A stretch of DNA of 52,922 nt from Pseudomonadota bacterium (GCA_023456105.1 JAEYAO010000087.1:1-52922), one strand, 5' to 3'; shown: positions 1 through 8,467, counted from the stretch's first letter. Notes: generated by a model not told the origin, from the sequence alone. A program made the numbers and translations.

Positions 1-49
1 GTCGCAACCGCTCAAACTGCGCGTCAGTCAGCCAGAACTCCGAAGCCAT
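1..49 (-). CDS. IS5-family transposase, N-terminal fragment cut by the window edge
   Basis: Sixteen codons are visible from an ATG at 49, reading MASEFWLTDAQFERLR. This is the typical opening of IS5/IS427-type DDE transposases, whose N-terminal DUF4096-like region has W-L-T-D near the start. The catalytic residues lie outside the window, so whether the element is intact or active cannot be judged. Confidence 0.75.
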   Translation of the reverse strand, partial: MASEFWLTDAQFERLR

Positions 50-123
50 GTCGGTTCTCCTGCATCCGACTGCAGGAAATCACGCTTCGGCCAATCAGGG
101 AATCCCGTTTATGGGTCCAGACC
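1..123 (-). mobile_element. End of an IS5-family insertion sequence (partial)
   Basis: This stretch holds the start of a transposase gene reading out of the window on the minus strand (1-49) and about 74 bases of untranslated element end. The outer boundary probably lies at about 123: on the minus strand the end begins GGGTCTGGACCC, directly after the CTAG at 124-127 that contains the aroB stop codon. CTAG or TA targets are common for IS5-family elements of the IS427 type, which fits, but the other inverted repeat is outside the window, so the exact boundary is inferred. Confidence 0.7.
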
Positions 124-1233
124 CTAGGCCTCGGCGCCTTCGTCGATCAGGAAGGCCCAGACGTCACCTGCGTCCACACCCTTGGCGACAAAGGCCCGCC
201 CCACACCTCGCGCCAGGATCAGGGTGAGCGCCCCGCCCTCCGCCTTCTTGTCGCCCGCCATGCGCCCCAGCAGGGCATCCGCCGAGAAGACGCCGGCTTG
301 AACAAGCCGTGTCGGCAGTCCGGATTCGGCGACCGCAGCCTCCACCCGTTCCACATGACGCGCTTCGCACAGGCCCCGCCGAGCCGAGTAGCGGAAGGCC
401 ATGGCGCAGCCCAGCGCCACCGCTTCGCCATGCGCCAGCGCCGCTTCTTCGAAGCCCAGCTCGGCCTCGATGGCGTGGCCGAAGGTGTGGCCGAGGTTCA
501 GCAGCGCCCGCTTGCCTGCTTCCTTCTCATCCTCGCCGACGATGGCGCTCTTGATCTCCACCGAACGCACCACCGCCCGCTGCAGGGCCGCCGGATCGCC
601 GGCCGCTCCCGCCGCGCCCTCCCCCGCCAGCCAGTCAAAGAAGCCGGGATCGCAGATCAGCCCATGCTTCAACACTTCGGCCCAGCCAGATCGCAACTGG
701 CGCTCGGGCAACGTCGCCAGCACGTCGATGTCCGCCAGCACAAGACGCGGCTGGTGAAAGGCGCCCACCAGGTTCTTGCCCTGGGGCGTGTCGATCGCCG
801 TCTTGCCGCCGACGGAGGAATCGACCTGCGCGAGCAAAGTTGTGGGAACCTGTATGAAATCGATCCCCCGCATGAACAGCGCGGCCGCCAGGCCTGCGAG
901 ATCGCCGACCACGCCGCCACCCAGGGCGATAACCAGATCCTTCCGGTCCAGACCGGCTTCCAGCAGCCGGTCCAGCACCCGCTCCAGCTCGGCGAAGGAC
1001 TTGGACGCCTCGCCCGCCGGCACCGCCACCACGACGCTGTCGATGCCCGCTTCGGTCAACGAAGCCTGCAGCGCCGGCGCATGCAGGGCGGCCACCGTCT
1101 CGTCCGTCACGATCACCGTGCGCCGCTGCGGCGCGAAGACAGCGATGCGGCGGCCGGCGTCAGCCATCAAGCCGCGCCCCACCACGACATCGTAGGGAGC
1201 AAAGGCGCCGCCGCTTACGGGAATGGCGATCAT
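124..1233 (-). CDS. aroB: 3-dehydroquinate synthase
   Basis: Converts DAHP to 3-dehydroquinate, the second step of the shikimate pathway, in the cytoplasm, using NAD and a divalent metal. The 369-residue length is normal for the family. The dinucleotide-binding GGGVVGD is at residues 105-111 and the substrate-site VDSSVGGKTAID at 137-148. Metal-ligand regions are visible as GWAEVLKHG and GHTFGHAIE. The ATG at 1233 overlaps the aroK stop codon (ATGA), so the two genes are translationally coupled as aroK-aroB. The stop codon TAG at 124-126 abuts the insertion-sequence end, so the 3' flank has been replaced but the protein appears complete. Confidence 0.97.
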   Translation of the reverse strand: MIAIPVSGGAFAPYDVVVGRGLMADAGRRIAVFAPQRRTVIVTDETVAALHAPALQASLTEAGIDSVVVAVPAGEASKSFAELERVLDRLLEAGLDRKDLVIALGGGVVGDLAGLAAALFMRGIDFIQVPTTLLAQVDSSVGGKTAIDTPQGKNLVGAFHQPRLVLADIDVLATLPERQLRSGWAEVLKHGLICDPGFFDWLAGEGAAGAAGDPAALQRAVVRSVEIKSAIVGEDEKEAGKRALLNLGHTFGHAIEAELGFEEAALAHGEAVALGCAMAFRYSARRGLCEARHVERVEAAVAESGLPTRLVQAGVFSADALLGRMAGDKKAEGGALTLILARGVGRAFVAKGVDAGDVWAFLIDEGAEA

Positions 1234-1796
1234 GGCTGATTTTCCTGCGCTCGGCGGCTTCGCCAGTGGCGACGAAGCTGTCGGTGTATCGCTTCCACCG
1301 CCTGTCTGTGGGAGCCCAGCCCCACGTCCACAATCAGATCGGCGGTGGCGTAGATCGGCGCCCGCGCCTGAGACAGCGTGGTCAGAACCTCCATCGGGTC
1401 GCGGTCTCTCAGCAGCGGCCGGGTGTCGCGGCGCCCCACGCGCTCGGCGATCACCGAAAGCTCCGCCCGCATCCACACCGTGTCGGCTTGGGCCTTCAGT
1501 AAGGCCCGGGTGTCCGGGTTCAGTACGGCGCCGCCGCCGGTCGCCAGCACCAGCGGCGGCCCCTCCAGCAGTCGCTTCATCACCCGCGCCTCGCCCGCCC
1601 GGAACTCGGCTTCTCCCAGCGCCGAAAAGATCTCGGACACCGTCATGCCGGCCGCCGCTTCGATCTCCACGTCGCCGTCGGCGAAGGGCATGCCCAGACG
1701 CTGCGCCAGCCTGCGTCCCACCGAGGATTTTCCGACGCCCATCAGTCCCACAAGCGCTATGGTGCGCTCGGGCGCGGAGCCGCGCCGCCCGCTCAT
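1230..1796 (-). CDS. aroK: Shikimate kinase
   Basis: Phosphorylates shikimate with ATP to shikimate 3-phosphate. The 188-residue protein has a P-loop GLMGVGKS at residues 17-24, the shikimate-binding aspartate in the FADGD segment, and the ATGGGAV loop typical of the family. An arginine-rich lid (RVGRRDTRPLL) follows. It is the first gene of an aroK-aroB pair, with a four-base overlap, and is divergent from xerD across about 128 bases. AroK and AroL cannot be separated from sequence; aroK is used because of the aroB linkage. Confidence 0.96.
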   Translation of the reverse strand: MSGRRGSAPERTIALVGLMGVGKSSVGRRLAQRLGMPFADGDVEIEAAAGMTVSEIFSALGEAEFRAGEARVMKRLLEGPPLVLATGGGAVLNPDTRALLKAQADTVWMRAELSVIAERVGRRDTRPLLRDRDPMEVLTTLSQARAPIYATADLIVDVGLGSHRQAVEAIHRQLRRHWRSRRAQENQP

Positions 1797-1924
1797 GCAG
1801 CCGATCCCGGCGCGGCGAACGCGGCGGCTTGAAGCGGAACGGGGCGAACGCGGGCGGGCATGATCGGGTCATCCTCTACACCAAGCACGGCGGCTCGCCA
1901 GCCTCGGGGCCTCGGAGCGCCGGC

Positions 1925-2818
1925 GTGACCCCGCAGATCGAGGCCTTTCTTGAGATGATGGCGGTGGAGCGCGACGCGTCTCCGCACACGCTGTCGGCCT
2001 ACGCCCGCGACCTCGAGGATGCGGATACGGGCGCCGGGAACCTGTTGACTGCGGATGAAGCGGCGCTCGAGGTCTGGTATGCCGGCCTGGCCCAGCGCGG
2101 CCTGTCGGCGGCGACCCAGGCGCGCAGGCGATCCGCGGTTCGCCAGTTCTATCGCTTCGCACTGGGTGAGGGCTGGCGCGGGGACGATCCATCCCGGCGA
2201 TTGGATGCGCCGAGCCGGGGACGACCCCTGCCCCAGGTGCTGAGCCGCGAGGAGATGGAGCGTCTGCTGGCGGCCGCCGGATCGGAGGACAACGCGCGCG
2301 GGCAGCGCCTGCTGACCCTGATGGAGCTGGCCTACGCTTCGGGCCTTCGGGTGTCCGAGCTGCTGGCGCTCAAGGTCGAGGCGGTGCGGCGTGATCCCGC
2401 CTATCTGCTCGTGCGGGGCAAGGGCGGCAAGGAGCGGCTGGCGCCCCTGAACGCCAGCGCGCGCGAGGCGGTCAAGGCCTGGCTTGCCGTGCGCGACGCC
2501 CGCCGCAAGCCGGGTGCCCCGGACAGCCCATGGCTGTTTCCGTCCTCCGGCCGCAGCGGCCACCTGACGCCACGCCGCTTCGCCCAGTTGCTGGACCAGT
2601 CGGCGGGGGCGGCGGGGATCGATCCCGCCCGGATCAGCCCCCACGTCCTGCGCCACGCCTTCGCCACCCACCTGTTGGAGGGCGGGGCCGACCTGCGCGT
2701 GGTGCAAACGCTGCTGGGCCACGCCGACATTTCGACCACCCAAATCTACACCCACGTCGCGACCGACCGGCTGGCCGAGGTGGTTCGCCGCAACCATCCG
2801 CTTGCGCGCGACGACTGA
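1925..2818 (+). CDS. xerD: Tyrosine recombinase XerD
   Basis: Site-specific recombinase that acts with XerC at dif to resolve chromosome dimers. The start is taken as GTG 1925, with GGAG at 1914-1917, giving 297 residues, the usual XerD length. An N-terminal SAM-like core-binding domain (about 1-90) precedes the catalytic domain. All catalytic residues are visible: R142 (ASGLRVSE), K166 (GKGGKER), H240 and R243 (HVLRHAFATH), H266 (LGHADI) and the nucleophile Y275 (IYTHV). XerD is preferred over XerC because of length and the PHVLRHAFATHLLEGGADLR segment, but the two are close paralogues. The toxin-antitoxin pair starts 17 bases downstream. Confidence 0.9.
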   Translation: MTPQIEAFLEMMAVERDASPHTLSAYARDLEDADTGAGNLLTADEAALEVWYAGLAQRGLSAATQARRRSAVRQFYRFALGEGWRGDDPSRRLDAPSRGRPLPQVLSREEMERLLAAAGSEDNARGQRLLTLMELAYASGLRVSELLALKVEAVRRDPAYLLVRGKGGKERLAPLNASAREAVKAWLAVRDARRKPGAPDSPWLFPSSGRSGHLTPRRFAQLLDQSAGAAGIDPARISPHVLRHAFATHLLEGGADLRVVQTLLGHADISTTQIYTHVATDRLAEVVRRNHPLARDD

Positions 2819-2835
2819 CGGCGCATATTCGGCGA

Positions 2836-3060
2836 ATGGCGCACTCCTTCTACGTCAAGGCGATCTGGGATTCCGAGGCCGGGGTCTGGTGCAGCGAATC
2901 CGACATTCCTGGATTGGTCTTGGAGACGGCGACCTTATCCGAGTTCGAGTCCTTGGCCCGTCACTTCGCGCCGGAACTGCTTGCTGAGAACTTGGATATC
3001 CACGGCCCGGTGCCGGTGAGATTCGAAGCTGTGGGCGGCTTCGACGTGGTCGCGGCCTGA
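2836..3060 (+). CDS. DUF1902 / HicB-like antitoxin
   Basis: A 74-residue protein opening MAHSFYVKAIWDSEAGVW and continuing with a S-DIPGL segment. This is the pattern of DUF1902 proteins, which share the HicB-like beta-sheet fold (family knowledge). It precedes a HicA-type toxin by 61 bases and follows xerD by 17 bases, so it may be read through from xerD. No separate DNA-binding domain is seen, so autoregulation is uncertain. The antitoxin role is inferred from pairing with the toxin. Confidence 0.8.
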   Translation: MAHSFYVKAIWDSEAGVWCSESDIPGLVLETATLSEFESLARHFAPELLAENLDIHGPVPVRFEAVGGFDVVAA

Positions 3061-3121
3061 ATATAACCCTCGCTGCAAATTCGAATGGAGACTTCAGGCG
3101 TCACTGATCGGAAGCGCGGCG

Positions 3122-3316
3122 ATGCCTAAGGACTTTTACTTCGAACTGACGCGCCTGCTCCATGAGGCGGGATGGCGACGCGTTCTCGGAGCCAAGGGCA
3201 GTCACGAAAAATGGCGCCATCCCGATCATCCGCAGGCTGTGATCGTGCCGCGCTCAAAAAGCCGGCACACCGCAAATCAGGTCCTCAAACAGGCCGGCCT
3301 GCCAAAGGCGTTCTGA
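3122..3316 (+). CDS. HicA-family toxin (mRNA interferase)
   Basis: A 64-residue, basic, double-stranded-RNA-binding-like protein. The family-defining segment GSHEKWRHP carries the catalytic histidine at residue 28, and the C-terminal half HTANQVLKQAGLPKAF matches the conserved HicA end with its helix and G-L motif. Known HicA toxins cleave mRNA and are neutralised by a HicB-like partner, here the DUF1902 protein just upstream. Antitoxin-first order is the reverse of classical hicAB. The gene looks intact. Confidence 0.88.
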   Translation: MPKDFYFELTRLLHEAGWRRVLGAKGSHEKWRHPDHPQAVIVPRSKSRHTANQVLKQAGLPKAF

Positions 3317-3406
3317 GCCGTCGCTTGCCCGGCGGCATCGACGTCTTTAGGTTGCCCCGCCTTGCCTTGGGGCGCCTTCCGCCGCCCGCTGTTTCCGGAC
3401 GCCGTC

Positions 3407-4354
3407 ATGGCCACGCACTATCTCGATTTCGAAAAGCCGATCGCCGATCTGGAAGCCAAGATCGAGGAGCTGTCGCTGCTGTCCTCGACCGAGGACGCCT
3501 TCGAGACCGAGATCGCCGGCCTGCGCCGCAAGGCCTCGCAGATGCGGCACAAGACCTACGCCGCGCTTGATCCCTGGATGAAGACGCAGGTCGCGCGCCA
3601 CCCGCAGCGGCCGCACCTGGTGGATTACATCGCCGGGCTGTTCACCGACTTCGTCGAGCTGCGCGGCGACCGCCAGTTCGGCGACGACCAGGCCATCATC
3701 GGCGGCCTGGCGCGCTTTCGCGGCCGCCCCGTGATCGTCATGGGCCATGAGAAGGGCCACGACACCGCGACCCGCCTGACCCACAACTTCGGCATGGCGC
3801 GGCCGGAAGGCTACCGCAAGGCGGTGCGGCTGATGGACATGGCCGAACAGTTCGGCCTGCCGGTTCTCAGCTTCGTCGACACCGCCGGCGCCTATCCGGG
3901 GCTGGGCGCCGAGGAGCGCGGCCAGGCCGAGGCCATCGCCCGCTCGACCGAGCGCTGTCTGACGCTGGGCACGCCGTCGATCGCCACCATCACGGGCGAA
4001 GGCGGATCGGGCGGCGCCATCGCCATCGCCGCCGCCAGCCGGGTGCTGATGCTGGAGCATTCGATCTATTCGGTTATCTCGCCCGAGGGCGCCGCCGGCA
4101 TCCTGTGGCGCGACGGCGCGCGGGCCAAGGACGCGGCCATGGCCATGAAGATCACCGGCCCGGACCTGATCGGGCTCAAGATCGTCGATCGTCTCATCCC
4201 CGAGCCGACAGGCGGCGCGCATGCCGATCCCCAGGCCGCCATCGCCAACGTCGGCGACTGCCTGGCTGAGGAACTGCGCAGTTTCGACGGCCTGTCGACG
4301 GCCGAAATCCGCAAGCGCCGCGCCGACCGCTTCTACGCCATCGGGGCGCGCTGA
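3407..4354 (+). CDS. accA: Acetyl-CoA carboxylase carboxyltransferase subunit alpha
   Basis: With AccD it transfers the carboxyl group from biotinyl-BCCP to acetyl-CoA, giving malonyl-CoA for fatty-acid synthesis. The 315-residue length is typical. The N-terminal coiled segment LDFEKPIADLEAKIEEL, the central FVDTAGAYPG and GEGGSGGAIAI oxyanion-type loops, and the C-terminal PEPTGGAH segment are all characteristic. ATG 3407 was chosen because it gives the conserved MATHYLDFEKP start. accB and accC lie about 19 kb away in this window; accD is not seen. Confidence 0.97.
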   Translation: MATHYLDFEKPIADLEAKIEELSLLSSTEDAFETEIAGLRRKASQMRHKTYAALDPWMKTQVARHPQRPHLVDYIAGLFTDFVELRGDRQFGDDQAIIGGLARFRGRPVIVMGHEKGHDTATRLTHNFGMARPEGYRKAVRLMDMAEQFGLPVLSFVDTAGAYPGLGAEERGQAEAIARSTERCLTLGTPSIATITGEGGSGGAIAIAAASRVLMLEHSIYSVISPEGAAGILWRDGARAKDAAMAMKITGPDLIGLKIVDRLIPEPTGGAHADPQAAIANVGDCLAEELRSFDGLSTAEIRKRRADRFYAIGAR

Positions 4355-4359
4355 ACCGC

Positions 4360-4381
4360 TTAACTTTGCAGTAGCGTTAAC
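4360..4381 (+). promoter_or_regulatory. Paired TTAAC half-sites upstream of the receiver gene
   Basis: TTAA at 4360-4363 and GTTAAC at 4376-4381 stand out in GC-rich DNA between accA and the receiver gene at 4482. They resemble CtrA half-sites (TTAAC), but the two TTAA cores are 13 bases apart rather than the usual 7, so the assignment is tentative. Confidence 0.25.
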
Positions 4382-4481
4382 GTCTCGCACATCGCCGTCA
4401 TCCATGATCGGACGTTCAGACGTGCGACTCGTTGGGGGCGAAGATGCGCAATGGACAGCCGCGCGGCCGTGAGACTGCGGC

Positions 4482-5051
4482 ATGGCGTTGATCGCCGAAG
4501 CGCTGCGCGACAGCGCGGTGTTCAACTTCGCGGGCGCGGTCACAATGATCGTGGACGATTCGCCCTTTTCGCTGGCGCTGACCGCCAACGCGCTGTCCGG
4601 CTTCGGCATCCGCACGCGTCATGCCTGCCACAGCGCCGCTGAGGCCATTCGCATCCTGAACGAACGCACGGTGGACCTGCTGTTCGTCGACTGCGAGATG
4701 CCGGACATGGACGGCTATCAGTTCGTCCGCTGGCTCAGGCGCTCGGGGCTGGAGCCCAACGCCTACATCCCCGTGGTCATGACGGCCGGTCACGTCCGCC
4801 GTTCGCGCGTGGCCGAGGCGCGCGATTGCGGCGCGAACTTTCTGGTCACCAAGCCGTTCAGTGCGGCGATGCTGCTGGAGCGCGTGCTGTGGGTCGCGCG
4901 AGACACCCGGCCGTTCCTGCAGGTCGGCGACTATCTCGGCCCCGACCGGCGGTTCAAGACCGATCTCTATGACGGCGAGGAGCGTCGCGCCGACATGATA
5001 CGCAAGGCCCGCTTCGAGGCCGAGCAGAACGAAGTGGACCAGCCCGCGTGA
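4482..5051 (+). CDS. CheY-like single-domain response regulator
   Basis: A 189-residue protein made mainly of one receiver domain (about residues 20-140). The acidic pair is D25-D26, the phosphoacceptor is D70 (LLFVDCEMPDMDGY), the signalling threonine is T101 and the conserved lysine is K124 (VTKPFS). No DNA-binding output domain follows, only a charged tail of about 45 residues starting GDYLGPDRRF, a segment I associate with alphaproteobacterial single-domain regulators. Its stop overlaps the start of the next gene by GTGA, so the two are likely made together. No kinase lies beside it. Confidence 0.85.
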   Translation: MALIAEALRDSAVFNFAGAVTMIVDDSPFSLALTANALSGFGIRTRHACHSAAEAIRILNERTVDLLFVDCEMPDMDGYQFVRWLRRSGLEPNAYIPVVMTAGHVRRSRVAEARDCGANFLVTKPFSAAMLLERVLWVARDTRPFLQVGDYLGPDRRFKTDLYDGEERRADMIRKARFEAEQNEVDQPA

Positions 5052-5524
5052 GCGTAGTCACCCGAATCCAGAGGCGATCCCGCCTCTCCACCCTGGTGGA
5101 CCAGCCCGGCGGCATCAGCGCGGGCGTCGGCCTTGCGCGCGCACGCGCCAATCTCCAGGCCATGGAAGGCGAGGCACGCGAAATCGTGGCCCACCGGATC
5201 GCCGATCTCGCGTCCATTCCAGCGCCGCAGGACGGAGCGCTGACGGCTGAGGGGCTGGAAGAGATTTACCGCGGCTCCGCCGCCGTGATCGACGCGGCCG
5301 GTCCATTCGCTCTGGCGGACCTGTGCACGGCGGCCGCCGGTCTGTGCGACCTGACGGACGGCGCAGGAGTCTCGGACTGGCGTGTCATCGCGGTTCACAT
5401 CCAGGCCCTGCGGCTGCTGATCGCCCTGCCGGAAGAGGCTCTCGCCGAGCGCGAGCAGATCCTGCTGAACCTCGAGGACGTGCGTCGCCGGAAACTGCCT
5501 CCGGTGGATCAGTCCGCCGGCTGA
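5048..5524 (+). CDS. Hypothetical helical protein coupled to the receiver gene
   Basis: A 158-residue, mostly alpha-helical, Ala/Leu-rich protein with no signal peptide or membrane segment. I do not recognise a family. It starts with GTG at 5048, inside the stop of the receiver gene (four-base overlap), which argues for coupled translation and a shared role. The segment DWRVIAVHIQALRLL is the most conserved-looking part and contains one histidine in a helix, but it does not match a clear Hpt motif. The 3' end overlaps the convergent ABC exporter gene by 16 bases. Confidence 0.75.
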   Translation: MSVVTRIQRRSRLSTLVDQPGGISAGVGLARARANLQAMEGEAREIVAHRIADLASIPAPQDGALTAEGLEEIYRGSAAVIDAAGPFALADLCTAAAGLCDLTDGAGVSDWRVIAVHIQALRLLIALPEEALAEREQILLNLEDVRRRKLPPVDQSAG

Positions 5525-7389
5525 AGCTCGCCGGCGCGCGTTTGCTTGCGCCACAGGGCGGCGTATTCCCCGCCGACACGGGCCACCAGTTCGTGATGAG
5601 CCCCGCGCTCGATCACCCGCCCGGCCTTCAGCACCAGTATCTGGTCGGCGTCGGCCACAGTCGATAGTCTATGGGCGACGATCAGCGTCGTGCGCCCCTG
5701 ACGCGCCTTTCTCAGCGTCTTCTGGATGGCCGCCTCGGTGCGGCTGTCGAGCGCGCTGGTCGCCTCGTCCAGGATCAGGATGCAGGGATCGGCCAGCAGG
5801 GCGCGGGCGATTCCGACCCGCTGGCGCTCGCCGCCAGAAAGCTTCAGGCCCCGCTCACCCACCCGCGTGTCCATGCCGTCGGGAAGCGCCCGGATGAAGT
5901 CAGCCAGTTCCGCCGCCTCGGCCGCTTCCCAGATTTCCGCTTCGCTGGCCTCTGGACGGGCGAAGGCGATGTTGTGCCCGATGCTGTCGTTGAACAGCGC
6001 CACGTCCTGGGGCACCAGCGCCACCGCAGACCGCAGCGATCCTTGCGTCACCTCTCGCACGTCGCGCCCGTCGATCAGCACGCGTCCGGCCTGGGGGTCG
6101 AGCAGGCGCAGCGCCAGCTTGACCACCGTCGACTTGCCCGCGCCCGAGGGGCCCACCAGCGCGGTGGTCGTGCCCGGCGCGGCGAAGAAGCTGACGTCCT
6201 CCAGCCCGTTCGCGCGCGCGTCATGGCGGAAGCCGACACCATCAAATGCGAGAGAGGCGCCGCGTGCGTCCGCCGGACGATCGAGCGCACGCGCCTGGGC
6301 GCTGTCCGCCACCTGAGGCGACTGGCGGAGCACGCCCATCATCTCCTCCATGTCGATAAAGGACTGGCGGATTTCCCGATAGGCGAAGCCCAGGATGTTC
6401 AGCGGCGCATACAGCGAGATCAGGATCAGCACCGCCGCGGCGACGTCGCCCGGTCCCATCCGCCCGGCCGCCGCCTCGAACCCGGCCATGACCGCCATGA
6501 CGCCCAGGCCTAGGTTCATGATCAGCCCCTGCGTCGCGTTCAGCAGCATCAGCGAGCCATTGGCCTTCAGCGAGGCCTGCTGATACTCGCCCAGCGCACG
6601 GTCATAGGCGCCCGCCGTGCGCGTCTCGGCGCCGAAGGCCTTGACCGTCTCGTAGTTCAAGAGCGCGTCGACGGAGACGCCGGCCGCCTCGGAGTCCGCG
6701 GCGTTCATCACGCGACGATGCTCCAGCCGCCAGTTCGACAGGGCGAAGGTCAGGGCGGCGTAGACGCCGACCACCGCCACCGCCACCGCGCCGAACCTCC
6801 AGTCATAGCGCCCGGCGAGCACCGCCGCAGCCAGCACCAGTTCGACGCCGGTCGGAATCAGGTTGAAGGCTAGGATGCGCAGCAGGAAGTCCACCGCCCG
6901 CGATCCGCGATCCATCGTGCGCGACAGGGTTCCCGATCGCTTGGTCTGATGAAAGTCGAGCGAAAGGTTCAGGGCGTGTGCAAAGGTCTCGGTCGCCGCC
7001 GTCCGCTGGGCCGCCGCGCGGACAGGGGCGAAGATCACGTCCGACAGCTGCGGCGCCGCCGAAGACAGAAAACGCACGAACGCCCAGCCGATGGCGAAGG
7101 CGGCGAAGCCCCAGCCTACCGCTGCGGCCGCGCCTTGCCCCGCCGCCAGCCGGTTGACCGCCGCGCCAAGAACCAGCGGCGCCAGCACGCCCAACGCCTT
7201 GCCCCCCAGCGTCAGGCCGATCGCGGACGCCAGCCGCAGGGTCAGATGCGGCGCATGCGAGCGCCGCACCAGACCGGCCAGATCGGCCAGCGCCTTCCAA
7301 CCATCGACCCGGGATTGCTGATCCCCTGTTGTTCCCTGCGCCCGCGTCGCGGCGTCGGAACGCCGCTGGCCGGGGCGTTCACCACGCAT
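5509..7389 (-). CDS. Atm1/HMT1-type ABC exporter (fused permease and ATPase)
   Basis: A half-transporter of about 626 residues with an N-terminal six-helix membrane domain (about 40-330) and a C-terminal ATPase. The ATPase has Walker A GPSGAGKST, signature LSGGERQRV, Walker B ILILDEATS and switch AHRLS. The fold DFHQTKRSGTLSR and the NYETVKAFGAE segment are typical of the Atm1/HMT1 class, known to export glutathione-linked metals or sulfur species; the substrate here is inferred only from class. ATG 7389 is preferred because AAGGA lies 8 bases ahead of it; an in-frame ATG at 7395 would be too close. It is last in a minus-strand run after ltaA. Confidence 0.93.
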   Translation of the reverse strand: MRGERPGQRRSDAATRAQGTTGDQQSRVDGWKALADLAGLVRRSHAPHLTLRLASAIGLTLGGKALGVLAPLVLGAAVNRLAAGQGAAAAVGWGFAAFAIGWAFVRFLSSAAPQLSDVIFAPVRAAAQRTAATETFAHALNLSLDFHQTKRSGTLSRTMDRGSRAVDFLLRILAFNLIPTGVELVLAAAVLAGRYDWRFGAVAVAVVGVYAALTFALSNWRLEHRRVMNAADSEAAGVSVDALLNYETVKAFGAETRTAGAYDRALGEYQQASLKANGSLMLLNATQGLIMNLGLGVMAVMAGFEAAAGRMGPGDVAAAVLILISLYAPLNILGFAYREIRQSFIDMEEMMGVLRQSPQVADSAQARALDRPADARGASLAFDGVGFRHDARANGLEDVSFFAAPGTTTALVGPSGAGKSTVVKLALRLLDPQAGRVLIDGRDVREVTQGSLRSAVALVPQDVALFNDSIGHNIAFARPEASEAEIWEAAEAAELADFIRALPDGMDTRVGERGLKLSGGERQRVGIARALLADPCILILDEATSALDSRTEAAIQKTLRKARQGRTTLIVAHRLSTVADADQILVLKAGRVIERGAHHELVARVGGEYAALWRKQTRAGELQPAD

Positions 7390-7450
7390 CGCCATGGTCC
7401 TTCATATGGAAGTGGTTGATCGGCGGGGGAAGAGCACGCGGGCGCCCGGC

Positions 7451-8467
7451 TCAGCCGAGACCGGCGATCGCCTCGACCACCTCGTCGACGGCCGCCGGGT
7501 CCGTCGCCCAGGAACAGACGAAGCGCACCGACCCGTCGTCAAAGCGGTAGCAGGCCCAACCCAGGGCGTTCAGCCGTGCATGCGCCTCTTCGGGCATGCG
7601 GACGAAGACGGCGTTGGCCTCGACCGGATGCGCCAGCACGAAGGGCGATCGCGCGGCGATACCGGCGGCGAGCCGTTGCGCCATTAGATTGGCGTGGGCG
7701 GCGCCCGCATCCCAGTCGCCGCTTTCCAGAAGGCCCAGCAGCGGCCCCGACAGCAGCCGCGCCTTGGACGCCGTCTGCCCGGCCTGCTTCAGCCGATTGT
7801 CCAACCGCCGCGCCAGCGACTTGTCGAACAGCACAATGGCTTCGGCGCAGGGTCCCCCGGCTTTGGCGCCGCCGAACACCAGAACATCGACCCCCAGCCG
7901 CGCGATCTGTGTCAGGTCGAACCCGGCCGCGGCCGCATTGGCGAGCCGCGCGCCGTCCATGTGCACGCCGAAGCCACGCAGCTTCGCCGGCTCGATCAGG
8001 TGGCGCAGTTCCTCCTCGGTGTAGACCGCGCCGTATTCGGTGGCCTGGGTGAGCGTCAGGGCGGCGGGCGGCTGGCGATGTCCGACCTCCGGCTCGTCCA
8101 GCTGGGCGTGCAGCGCCAGCGGGTCGATCTTGCCCGAGAAGCCCGGCAGGCCGATCAGGCCCACGCCATGGCCGAAAAAGCCCGGAGCACCCGTCTCGTC
8201 GGTGCAGACGTGAGCCGAGTTGTGCGCCAGCACCGCTTCGAACGGCTGGGCCAGCATCGACAGGGCGATGGCGTTTGCGGCCGTGCCGCTGAAGACGAAG
8301 CGCACCTCGGCGTCGGCGTCCAGGCGCGCGCGGATCGCGTCGGCGGCGCGGGCCGTGATCTCGTCGGCCCCGTAGGCCCGGGCGAAGGCTTCGTTGGCGC
8401 GGACCAGCCCGTCAACGGCGGAGGGCGCCATGCCGGCGGTGTTGTCGGAGCCGAAATCGTATCGCAT
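7451..8467 (-). CDS. ltaA: Low-specificity L-threonine aldolase
   Basis: PLP-dependent, fold-type I aldolase that cleaves L-threonine or allo-threonine to glycine and acetaldehyde. The 338 residues match the beta-eliminating-lyase/threonine aldolase family: SDNTAGM near the N-terminus, the CTDETGAP segment, the cofactor-binding HMDGARLANAAA motif, and GGAKAGGPCAEA with the probable PLP lysine. The ATG at 8467 overlaps the mscS stop by one base (TGATG), so it is probably translated with the channel gene. Glycine/serine hydroxymethyltransferase-like side activity is possible, as in other members. Confidence 0.92.
   Translation of the reverse strand: MRYDFGSDNTAGMAPSAVDGLVRANEAFARAYGADEITARAADAIRARLDADAEVRFVFSGTAANAIALSMLAQPFEAVLAHNSAHVCTDETGAPGFFGHGVGLIGLPGFSGKIDPLALHAQLDEPEVGHRQPPAALTLTQATEYGAVYTEEELRHLIEPAKLRGFGVHMDGARLANAAAAGFDLTQIARLGVDVLVFGGAKAGGPCAEAIVLFDKSLARRLDNRLKQAGQTASKARLLSGPLLGLLESGDWDAGAAHANLMAQRLAAGIAARSPFVLAHPVEANAVFVRMPEEAHARLNALGWACYRFDDGSVRFVCSWATDPAAVDEVVEAIAGLG

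Noticed and set aside
1223..1924. N-terminal extension of xerD over aroK
   Set aside because: The frame stays open upstream but the added sequence is antisense to aroK and low in complexity. GTG 1925 gives the normal XerD length and has GGAG upstream.
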